Assembly (NCBI GenBank): GCA_019648995.1
Contig: BLXT01000370.1
Location: forward strand, 1,215,455-1,256,206
Source of the DNA: Plakobranchus ocellatus
Lineage: Eukaryota > Mollusca > Gastropoda > Plakobranchidae
DNA: 40,752 bases
Direction: 5' to 3'
The notes below the pieces were generated by a model. The model made no database searches, was not told where the DNA came from, and saw nothing but the letters and a program-made list of their open reading frames with translations. Numbering within the stretch: the first letter of the stretch is position 1; the number at the start of each line of letters is the position of its first letter. Positions 31,812 to 40,752 of the stretch are shown here, piece after piece. The position numbers and the translations under genes were made by a program.

Positions 31812-32624
31812 GCCTGGCTTCCTATAGGGTGGCCAGATCCGGAAAGGTCAGAGGGTAGCGAGAAGAAAGTCGCTAAAAAATTAATGCGCACAGTCAAGAC
31901 ATGAGAAAAAGAAAAAGTAAGTGATGGCCTACAAGCCATTTAGTGTTGGTGGCCTGAGGTAAACAAAAAAAAAAATAAACGCGCCCTAACAATTGTTGGA
32001 ATCCAACCTGTTGTATCGTATCGCCATCGAGCTCCGCGGACGAAAAGGGGACAGCTAAAGGCTCAGAGATTAACAGTTAATGAGCGGACGTGATAACGGA
32101 AAAGATACAAATTTGAACATTTACAATAACAATAAAAGTAGTTATTGGATATTCCATTTAAAACATGCATCCATTTTTTAAGAAACTGGTTTTAAAAAAA
32201 TGAATGCAACTGACTACTTCTTGTTTTCTTCTTCTTTTTTTTTTTTTTTAATCAAAACCAAGTCTGTGTGAGCTTTTGACTTCCTCATCTCATCAACATT
32301 ATATCAAATAGTTGTGAAACAATCATAAACAAACTGATCGTCTCAGTAATTCTGAGGTCTATACAGACCTCTCTGTTAAAGGTTCAAGCCAAGTACATGT
32401 TTCCTGCCCGAAGAAGGCCGCAACTTATGAGGTCAATATTTAGTTCTTATGAGAATAATTATAACGATACAGCAAAAACAAATTTCCCAAATTCTCTGTA
32501 ATAATTAAAAAAAAACATCTACTTAAAAACAAACTTATTTAACATATCGAGCAGTACAAAATATACGTAAGAAATTTTCACCCTTAAAGCTGTATCAATA
32601 AAAAAGGAATTTTGCATTTTATTT
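31812..32624. other. AT-rich non-coding stretch
   Basis: Poly-A and poly-T runs lie at 31961-31976 and 32235-32251. A tRNA-like GGTTCAAGCC at 32380-32389 has no matching A box. No gene is seen. Confidence 0.5.
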
Positions 32625-32888
32625 TCAAAATATTACCATTTTAATAACATTTTTATTTCCGATAGTACAGTATTGTAGATTCTTCTCTATACTATTCAAA
32701 TGGTCTTCGGAATAAAAAACCTTTTCCAACCTCGAACATTTACACGTATCTTTTGTCCATGCGTTAGAATCAAAAGAAACAATATTGTAATTGGCATAAT
32801 AAGTATTCAGACACTCGACGAGGACGGAAAAGAAACCAGGCGGACAAATTAGAACATATGAAGCACAGCTTGAATCTTCTCGACCCAT
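32625..32888 (-). CDS. Unrecognised cysteine-containing ORF or exon
   Basis: A minus-strand frame of 87 codons outside any simple repeat. It has six cysteines (positions 8, 15, 26, 49, 51, 74), including the local pattern KDTCKCSRLEK and the phrase ICPPGFFSV. The residue mix looks like an extracellular domain rather than random AT-rich translation. An AATAAA lies three bases past the stop. On the upstream side a long (TC)n tract (minus strand) ends about 40 bases before an AG, which could serve as an acceptor for a terminal exon. No signal peptide is seen and I do not recognise a family. It may be chance. Confidence 0.25.
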   Translation of the reverse strand: MGREDSSCASYVLICPPGFFSVLVECLNTYYANYNIVSFDSNAWTKDTCKCSRLEKVFYSEDHLNSIEKNLQYCTIGNKNVIKMVIF

Positions 32889-32932
32889 TTGTCTCTCTGA
32901 TTCATTTCTTTTTCGTAGATCAATTGGTTCAA

Positions 32933-32935
<3 letters not shown>

Positions 32936-33014
<79 letters not shown>

Positions 33015-33033
33015 CAGACAGAGAGAAGAGAGT

Positions 33034-33097
<64 letters not shown>

Positions 33098-33121
33098 GAG
33101 AACAGAGAGAGAGAGATAGAG
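32936..33121. repeat. GA/GACA compound microsatellite (about 186 bp)
   Basis: (GA)n tracts alternate with (GACA)n at 32998-33022 and 33073-33094. This is the longest of the GA arrays. Arg/Glu-rich and Leu/Ser-rich frames are artefacts. Confidence 0.97.
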
Positions 33122-34284
33122 ACGTTTTACATAGGGTACTTCCAAATACCCCACACTGCCGCTTTCATTGATTTTACCTAGAAAGTTGTTTTTCTATTTT
33201 CACGCGTATATTTTGTGCTACAGACTTTGTCTCGCGCCCTTTTGCTTGAACAATATTCCGATATTGGAACAAGTCAATTTCCTCAAGCAGATGCAATACT
33301 CATTGATCTATTGCCATGATGATTAGGTGATGGCAAACAATAATTGTGATTGTTTAAGCGACAGTCCTGAGCCATTTAATCGCTTTAGGTTTAATTTATA
33401 TAATTTCAAAGACGTACCATAACTACATTACGTTCATCCATTTTGCACCAATTGTTTGTCCTGAACAAATATGTTTCTATTTTGGATCTAGACCTTTCTT
33501 GTTATTATTATAGTGGAATCGAATATACTAATTGTAGATTTCAATCAGACCATTTTTCTTTGCATAATTGGTATCTGTAGCAGATTTTAAAAGTAGGTAT
33601 TTTTTTTAATAGGAAATCAATTTATATTGAATAATTGATTATCACGATGCACACGGCAATATACTTAACAATGCTGCATGGAAAACGTTCATTTTTCCTT
33701 TGGAAATGTCGTTTTTCCTCATAAGACATTCCATTCATGATGCTTCTCCCTGAAGCTTATCCGGAGGGTTTGACTCAAATATTCTGTTGGTATTATACAC
33801 GAAGCGCAGTACATTGGTGGAAGCATTCTAGCTAAAGGTGTAACCAGGCAGTTTTCAGTTACCTGTGCCTAGCACGGACACATCCGAATTCGATAGCTTT
33901 TACTAATGAATAGTTCATAATAGCTGGATGGGTCAATATCTTAACATTAACGCGGAGTTTCTTTTTTTTTTTCTTAGAAGTACGTAGAGAAAAGGATTTT
34001 GCTTTTTTTTTTCTAAAATGTTAACTGTCACAGTTTTCAGCTGGTTCAGGTTATGTTCTTTCTAATCGATCCATACACCTACGTTTTGCTTCTGCCTTTT
34101 AAAATGACTTCCCAAGGCTTTAAATTTCATGTGAACTCGATCACGTGTGTTACCGGAAAATATTAATTTACTCTTTGTACTGAGTGGATCCTCGATTATT
34201 ATCATATGTGTTAAAGCAAACAAACATTCAAACTCCATAATTCTGTAAGGTATTTATTTATTAAACTTCATATTCAACCATACT
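33122..34284. other. AT-rich non-coding stretch
   Basis: No recognised gene. T-runs lie at 33600-33608, 33961-33972 and 34003-34012. On the minus strand AATAAA occurs at 34258-34253. Confidence 0.5.
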
Positions 34285-34570
34285 GGCGTTTCCCTTGCGC
34301 GAGGACATACGCCTTCGTGTAAATGCAACCGTTTCCCGCCGTTTCACTCGGTCAGAACTTTAAAAAAAAATGTTTTTAGTATCAGTCCTCGCATCGTTCC
34401 CTGTTTGACCTGAGCGTATGATGGACGGCCAATTCATGCGGCGTACAAACTGACATTAGAATTGTTCCGTCGTTCATGATGATTGCTAAACCGAGGATTA
34501 CATTAGTTAACGCAATACGGAATTGTTTTGTCGTACACGACTTGTCCAGATGGCTCGAAGCCATACACAA
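34285..34570. other. CpG-dense patch with splice-donor-like site
   Basis: I count roughly two dozen CpGs in under 300 bp, far denser than the flanks. On the plus strand a 51-codon open frame (34422-34574) ends at an excellent donor, ATA|GTAAGTAT. It contains VNAIRNCFVVHDLSRWLE. On the minus strand another frame (34564-34382) encodes MASSHLDKSC...CTPHELAVHH and stops about 125 bases before an AATAAA. At most one of these can be a real exon. I recognise neither protein, and no good acceptor was found for the plus-strand version. Confidence 0.3.
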
Positions 34571-34880
34571 AATAGTAAGTATTTATAAAACTCATCAATC
34601 CGCGTGCAAACGTCAAGGTAATATAATAACATACTATAATACAACTCAGCCCTAAAACTTTTCAACAAGATAAAAATCATTGTCTGCGGTGGATGAAACA
34701 GGGAAAGGTCGGTATTCTCAGCATACTACAGTTATGTTACCCTCGCCGCCTTGAGAGATTTCTAATATTGGACAAAATGGGTTGTTTACACTTTAATTTT
34801 ACTTTTATTACTTAAATTTTTTTCTTGCATATTTTACAAACTAGAGCCTGTGTTGGCAAAGGGCACAATTGGAATGGGTC
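34571..34880. other. AT-rich non-coding stretch
   Basis: Nothing recognised. Confidence 0.5.
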
Positions 34881-34955
34881 AGAGAAGAGAGAGAGAGAGA
34901 GCAAGAGAGGGAGAGAGAGAGAGAGAGGGAAAGAGGGAGAGAGAGAGAGAGAGAT
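34881..34955. repeat. GA-rich microsatellite
   Basis: An impure (GA)n tract with GGGA interruptions. Confidence 0.95.
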
Positions 34956-37567
34956 ATCTTATGGTTATATATTTATTGACATTTCATATCTGAGTGTTAC
35001 AATATTCGGAGATTACATTAAAACTGCGCATGCAGTTTAGATATAGTGCTCGAGAGCCTGCTCATTTGCTTTGCAATCGTCAAATCTAGCAGTTTTCCTC
35101 AAGCTATAAGCTTTGTTTAAAATTTCGCAAGATCTCGAATCATTCATGTCCCTCTGTTTTTTTTTTTCTTCTTTTTAACTCCACTGTCGCCTGTACTGTT
35201 TTAGTCAATAAACTGATTTATAAAGCAACCACTTAACGTCACGATGAAGAATCTTTTACTTAACTAATAAACATATTTGTTGGAGGGTTTATAACGACAA
35301 TGTTGTATACATGCCCTCATAAATTTTATATGATAATTATCAACAATAATATGCTTTTATGATTAACTGGAAGCCTTTTGTCAACCTGTTTAATAACGTG
35401 AAGTTCTGAGTGATTTCCTGCTTTGTAACCAATATGAAGCCCAAGTTTCGGTGTTATCGGCGGTGGTGGCAAAATTCGAATCAGCGACGGAAGGCCAGAG
35501 CAGGTTCTGAGAAAGAAAGTGATAGACTTGATCATGTCAACGGTAGATTTTTTCCTCAAAACTTTCTTTCCGCTGGCAAGATTTTTTTTTTTCTGCAAGG
35601 CAAAAATTTGGCCTTAGGTGAGAACCTTTCTTATCACTCAAAAGGATATGAGGTGTTCAAATAGACAGTCCTCATGCTTATCATCTCTGAAAAAGGTTCG
35701 TAAAATAAAAATGAGTCTAATTGCGGCATTTAGTGACTTAGGTCAGACGGACAACTTGTTTCGAGGGTGAAATTGCGATTTATTTAGGAATAAATAAGGC
35801 TCAGAACATAATTTTAATGAAAGCTGTGAATTGTCGGAGAAACATTTCCTGTTTTTAAATTAAAGACTCAGGACGAAAATTACATTGTGCTGGCTATTTT
35901 CCATTCTATAGCTATTCCATTCAATCGTTATTGTACAAAGCTTGTGTCCGTTGCGAGGCATGTATGCATTTCATTAATCCGTTGCTTTGCCGTTATTATA
36001 TCACTGTAAAGTATACTTGGTCCCGGAACGACTTCCCATTATGTATACTAGCGATATTTCATACTATTATTGATGAAATAAAGGCAGTTATAGTCGAATG
36101 TGGACAATTTTAATAATTTATTTTAAAAAGTTGTAACATCAAAAATTCTTTCGTTGAAAAACATAGCTTTTTTTTTTATTTTGGAAAAAAAAACCATTAT
36201 TAACCGATTAACAGATTATAGTGGTGGCCGACTTTTAGTTGATGAACTTTATTTCAGTGATGACTTTTGAAATCCAAGTGATGCAAAGATGAGCTGTTCC
36301 TCTTCACACTTTCAAATGGTTACTCTATGATATGACAAGCTGCCAGCAATCTAACATCCCTAGGTTTTCTTTTCTAACATGTAAATTCGCAACTGTTGTT
36401 TTGGTACAAAACAAAGTTGGACGGAATTTAACCCACGAAAAGCGGGTCGACCATCAATTTTGAAATCCCACAAAGAATCAAAGTGTTTCTACAACTTTTA
36501 TTTTGAAATACATCCTTCTTAAGCTAAAATGAAAAGTTGAAACAACCTTTAACATAATTACTTATGTCCAAAATCTCTATGATCAGTTACGATACATTAC
36601 CTGTCACAATAATAACGGAATATTTTTTATCTTTGTATTATTTTTCATTATATATTTTTTTACATAAAATTGTTTCTATTTTCGAAAAGTACAAATTTGT
36701 GTGTTATCAAAATAAGTTTAAAAATAGCAAGGAGTAAAATAAATTATTCTCTAAGGAGCTTAAATCTCGAAAGCCTATTTCAAGTCTTTCACGTTTTGCA
36801 AAGAATAAAATAAGTAGACGTTCTAGCGGGAAATTACTACTTTTACAAATTAGATCTGAAGCTGTCATACTCAGCACAATATAATGCCAACCACTGTTTC
36901 CATTATAGTTTTCAGTATTATCATTATCACGCAAATGCACATATTTTGTCGCCTGGGCTAGACCTTCACAAGATTTTCTATAATTTAATAGTTTGTTCTC
37001 CATTATTTTATGATCACAAATTATCCCACTGTTTCCTGTGAAGACTCTCCAGACCCTTAAATTATCGCTAATGTAGGGAACAAAAAAGAAAAAAATACCC
37101 TAATTTTCCGCTAGTTATCTGCCGTGATTGTCATCACATGAAATGTCACATTCATTTGTGTGCAACTTGAGAAAAAATAACTCTGCATCAAACCTTTTAT
37201 TGTTGCTGTTATTGTTATTCTATTTTTTTTTTTCAAGTATTAACAGCGTAGAAATCTAGGGAATGTGCCTCTGCTTTTGTGTTCTTTCAAACCATTATAA
37301 AGATTGTAAATGGTTTTAAAAAGGTGTATTAAAAATAAAATTAATAACGACAATAAAGTGTTTTGCCTTCAGAATCAAGGAGTCAAAGTTGAGGGAAAGA
37401 TAGCAACTGAGGTCGACGAATTTAATGGAATGGTTAAAAAAAAAAAAAAAAAATGGCAATAATTATTAATGTGTATGTCTGACTGAATGTATGCCTATTT
37501 GTCTACTTTTATATAGTCTCTGTCTATTTGCCTATAATTACGCATATTTTTTCCCTATTGGGCATAT
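34956..37567. other. AT-rich stretch, no firm gene
   Basis: The longest interval without a mobile element or array. The minus-strand frame at 36707-37003 (98 codons) begins at an ATG and includes NSGWHYIVLSMTASDLIC. It is not repeat-derived, but I see no family, signal peptide or splice context. Two overlapping frames at 35326-35664 on opposite strands are equally unsupported. An A-run lies at 37436-37453. Confidence 0.4.
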
Positions 37568-37625
37568 CCTCTCTTTCTCTCTCTCTCTCTCTCTGTCTCT
37601 CTCTTTATCTCAATCTCTTTAAATC
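37568..37625. repeat. CT microsatellite
   Basis: An impure (CT)n tract, pyrimidines on the plus strand. Confidence 0.93.
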
Positions 37626-37649
37626 TTTCTTTAATCTTTTTTCCCTATA

Positions 37650-38195
37650 ATTTTCTTTAGGTTCGATGTTATCCGGAAATTTGTGACTGCTCTTCGACCC
37701 AGTTTGATGACGTAGTAGATTGAGGGTCTCGGTAGCTGTTTGGTTGTTGAGAACACTGTTGCTGACGTCGGGTGTGGTAGGAAGAAACTGATGTTGCAGG
37801 CCCTGCTGGCTGAGGCATTTCAGAGGATTAATTTTTGTCAGGCGATAGTTGCTGAGATCACAGGCGAAAAATCAGTACTTGATCTTTCCGACGCGTAGAC
37901 CAATAATTATTTTGTCAGTTAATTCTTCTTCTGCGCACGTGTCTGTACGGATGCATCGTGACTTGTGCACACACTGCTCGACAGCCTGCTCTTTCGCTCA
38001 TTAAGTTCATCTAATTCTTCCTGCAATATTGTATAGAATAACCTTCATAGGATATGGCTTTATGTGGCTGTTTCTCATGTGAGCCTTTCGTGGAGAGTCT
38101 ACCTGCCTTGTCATGGCGCCTTGTATTTGTGGGGCCGGGAAATCATTAGGGTACATTTTGAATATTTTTGTACCGTTTAAGTCTACTGCATTCAC
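37650..38195 (-). pseudogene. Doubtful gag-like remnant of an LTR retrotransposon
   Basis: A less AT-rich block. On the minus strand one frame reads EEELTDKIIIGLRVGKIKY (about 37880-37940), then after stops DLSNYRLTKIN and LSQQGLQHQ. This resembles the region before the zinc knuckle in Ty3/gypsy Gag (LIRDRIVxGI...LL...DLTLxKA). The similarity is short, crosses stops, and no zinc knuckle, protease or LTR is seen. It could be an unrelated old coding fragment. Confidence 0.25.
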
Positions 38196-38649
38196 TACAT
38201 TCCCATTGTAACCTTTCTACTGCACCAAGGATTTTATTGATTGGTCGCAATCACAAAATATGGGATCTCAGTTTCTTTGAACACCGTGGGGAGCAGTACC
38301 GAACTGCAGCGCTTAAAACCAGTTTTCCATGCCGGAAAATACTCATAAACGAACAATTCAGGTCAATTTGAATTTGAGATCTCACGTTCAATTAGTGGTG
38401 ACAGTTTTGAGATGATTTTCAAACTTGCTGACCATGCATATTCATATCGAATTGTAATGGTTTTTGTTGCGAAAAGATTTTAGAAATCGTGAATAGAAAT
38501 GAAAAATATATTTGTGTACATTAATTCAGTATGTTTTGTCAACAACCGCAAACACTCGGTTTTGAAGAGGGTAGAGATGGTTTAAAAATACATATTGATA
38601 AATTATTAAGGCTTTTTGCATCTTCCACATTTGATAGAACCGATGAAAG
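38196..38649. other. AT-rich non-coding stretch
   Basis: No recognised feature. The plus frame that starts at 38531 runs into SINE copy 7 and is not a gene. Confidence 0.5.
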
Positions 38650-38810
38650 TGGAGAAGTTGGCGACACATTGACTAGCCAATCCGCCCTGAGATGTTATAG
38701 ACCCATATGTTGCGAGTTCGAACCCAGCTTACGATGCCCTGTCCTAACGGAGGTCTGGAAGCCTGAGGTCACCTTGTTTGGAGAGGTTTTATGCACAAAA
38801 CCAAACCTTA
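38650..38810 (+). mobile_element. tRNA-derived SINE, copy 7 (diverged)
   Basis: Starts near GGAGAAGTTGGCGACACATT. The A box is decayed (GGCGACACATT) and the B box is AGTTCGAACCC (38715-38725; one change). The body CTAACGGAGGTCTGGAAGCC and the tail ATGCACAAAACCAAACC are clear. No convincing target-site duplication is visible. Confidence 0.82.
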
Positions 38811-38965
38811 AACAATCTTCTTGATAATATTGACAGTTTCGTGGTTGATTTGTTTCATGTATGATTGAGAAAAAAGAAAACTTCTTAACTTACAAGAAAA
38901 CTAGCCAGATAATGCAAAAAAAGCTCCTCAATCTACAATATACAATTATACAACTTATCGACATA

Positions 38966-38989
38966 TCTCTCTCTCTCTCTCTCTCTCTG

Positions 38990-39033
<44 letters not shown>

Positions 39034-39062
39034 CTCCACCCCCTCACTCTCACTCTCTTTCT
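38966..39062. repeat. CT microsatellite
   Basis: (CT)n with a few interruptions and a CCCCTCCACCCCCTC stretch near 39031-39045. Confidence 0.95.
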
Positions 39063-39157
39063 CAACATGAAATTTCAAACAATGTAGATAGAATTTTATT
39101 TCATGACATTATTAATTAAAATATATTTTTTAGATTCCAAAACATTTTGTTTAAGTA

Positions 39158-39164
39158 TCTCTTT

Positions 39165-39226
<62 letters not shown>

Positions 39227-39240
39227 TCCTCTCTCTTTCC
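39158..39240. repeat. CT microsatellite
   Basis: Nearly pure (CT)n, about 100 bases after the previous tract and in the same strand polarity. Confidence 0.96.
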
Positions 39241-39657
39241 TAGAATATCTGTCTCTTTTTATCCAATTTTAGTTTTATAAATGTCTTTTTTGTCTGTTTC
39301 TACGGGGATTTTTTTTTAATTTAGAGGCAAACATGTATAATGTTATACTGTCTTGAATTCGGTACCGCATACTCTTTCTGATAATATGAGGTATTGAGTA
39401 AAACACTATGTAAGTAAGCGCATAAATCAAGTTCATTCCATACTTTTCCCTGTATTCTTGATATCTCTATGCAATCAAAATAAAACTTTACAACTAGAAT
39501 TTTTATTTGATTAATGCTACTCATTTCAGTCATTTCTTTTTTAAAATTATTTTTGTCTATCTGGCCTCTAATTAGATTATAGTTTGTAGGTTTATATTGT
39601 TAGAACATTCTTAAAAACTAGAATCTGAATAACCCGCTGCTAACATCGAGATTCAGT
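39241..39657. other. AT-rich spacer
   Basis: No recognised feature. The minus frame at 39321-39533 has no motif. Confidence 0.5.
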
Positions 39658-39733
39658 GGAGAGACAGAAAGAGAGAGAGCGAGAGAGAGGCAGAGAGGGG
39701 AGAGAGGGGGGAGAGAGAGGCAGAAAGGGGAGA

Positions 39734-39775
<42 letters not shown>

Positions 39776-39783
39776 GAGGGAGA
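39658..39783. repeat. GA-rich microsatellite
   Basis: (GA)n with GGGG and CAGA interruptions. The polarity is opposite to the two CT tracts at 38966-39240. Confidence 0.95.
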
Positions 39784-40533
39784 AAATACGAATAATCAAA
39801 GTGTTAACATGAGATGCCACTTCATAAATGTAGATCTAAGTGAACCCTAAAGAATCTTAGTCTAAATAGAATACGCGTTGTACGAAATAAAATGGGATGC
39901 CTATATATAAGTTTGGATCTAATATGAGATGCTGATAGAGTTTTTTTTTTGGTTTTTTTTGTGTTTTTTTTAAATTCCATTAATAATTGAGCTAGACTAA
40001 AAAAAATTGACAGGATCATTCAGATCGGGCCTCGATTTAAAAATCTAGACCGATTAAATTATTCTGTTAGATTCAGACGTATATAACTCTAATAGATCTA
40101 GAAATCAACCTTGATGGAGCCTCATGTGTAGTTTATGCAGAAAAGCGTAACATCACCAGATTTGTGGATGATTATAATGTCTATCCGCAGATATTTGTTT
40201 TGCCAGCTTAATATAAGTCTTAAATAGGGTTATAAAATGTTCTTTTGTAAATCCGTAAAACAACATCAGGATTTTAAAATATGCGCACATAAAATGGCAT
40301 GGTCTAGAGTAACATACCTATTTTTCTGTGGATTTTATTGACGTCCCACAGAAATTTGTATAGGCATTACACGTTTGAGTTGAGCTCCATTATAATAAGA
40401 TATAATTACAGCGCTCCTTTGTAAACGTGCAATGAGATGGGAAAGATAATAACAAGTCAAAAAGTATATTTACTTGCTCACCTGTATACCTGCGATCATA
40501 CTTACTTGCTTATCTCTCTATATGTATTCATTG

Positions 40534-40534
<1 letters not shown>
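39784..40534. other. AT-rich stretch with TCTAGA motifs
   Basis: Motifs AGATCT, GATCTAATA, AAATCTAGACC and TAGATCTAGAAATC recur at 39831-40105, echoing the clusters near 3.4 and 8.5 kb. No gene recognised. Confidence 0.45.
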
Positions 40535-40577
<43 letters not shown>

Positions 40578-40637
40578 ATATTTATAACTAAAATTATATA
40601 TATATCTGTCCGACTGTCTGTCTGTCTGTCTGTCTGT
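40535..40637. repeat. TCTA then CTGT tetranucleotide arrays
   Basis: (TCTA)n at 40535-40578, AT-rich interruption, then (TGTC)n at about 40614-40637. This decays into CTGCCTGCTTGTTTG-like sequence to the window end. Confidence 0.95.
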
Positions 40638-40752
40638 TTGGCTCTATCTGCCTGCTTGGCTCCCTTCATTCTCGCTTTTCTATCTGTTTGTTTGCCTGCT
40701 TGTTTGTCCGTCTCTGTGCCTTCCTGTGGAATAAGTACAGAATGACTGTCTG

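Noticed and set aside
32340..32395. tRNA-like GGTTCAAGCC with a small stem before it
   Set aside because: A box absent; the surrounding sequence does not align with the SINE family.
26433..33181. Arg/Glu- and Ser/Leu-rich proteins across GA/CT tracts
   Set aside because: Direct translations of dinucleotide repeats, present on both strands.
1..40752. CRISPR array, operon, phage or prokaryotic defence system
   Set aside because: No spacer-repeat structure, no dense coding and no Shine-Dalgarno-linked genes; SINEs, LINEs and microsatellites show that the DNA is eukaryotic.

Overview
This is eukaryotic, AT-rich, repeat-dense DNA with no complete protein-coding gene that I can defend. The evidence points to an invertebrate and most likely a mollusc, perhaps a heterobranch gastropod. 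There is a tRNA-derived SINE family with good A and B boxes. There are decayed non-LTR retrotransposons whose protein signatures look like those common in mollusc genomes. There is also a very high load of GA/CT, GAT/ATC, AGT/ACT and TA microsatellites. The species assignment is inference only. Most open reading frames in the window are stop-free readings of microsatellites.

Layout. 1-5 kb: AT-rich DNA with SINE copy 1 (769-949), a possible short non-autonomous DNA transposon bounded by an inverted TGGGACACTTTGT motif (2252-3038), a zone rich in AGATCTAGAT-like motifs, and an isolated GC-box plus TATA promoter-like site (4288-4305). 5.1-8.3 kb: an AGT microsatellite, then a decayed minus-strand non-LTR retrotransposon. 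Read downward it gives RT fingers, RT thumb, RNase H and a C-terminal tail. Its RT catalytic centre is missing and it is interrupted by an 18-bp satellite. 9.6-12.6 kb: TA and ACT arrays, a 5'-truncated SINE with a 12-bp target-site duplication, and the 3' end of a second minus-strand non-LTR element whose stop codon is the first unit of a (TGA)n tail. 14-18 kb: three GAT/ATC arrays, one with a 54-bp higher-order unit and one with a SINE inserted in it. 20-25 kb: a possible isolated exon (20727-20916), SINE copy 4 and the 3' tail of a third non-LTR element (24076-24486). 26.4-33.1 kb: a block of GA/CT arrays with an assembly gap (26754-26761), a 24-G run and two more SINEs. 34-40.7 kb: mostly featureless, with a CpG-dense patch (34285-34570), a doubtful LTR-element gag remnant, SINE copy 7 and further GA/CT, TCTA and CTGT arrays.

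No genes can be shown to act together. The coherent story is one of mobile elements: a SINE family (seven copies, four with visible 10-12 bp target-site duplications) and several dead non-LTR elements, some ending in or landing in simple repeats. No rRNA, functional tRNA, CRISPR array or prokaryotic-type operon is present.
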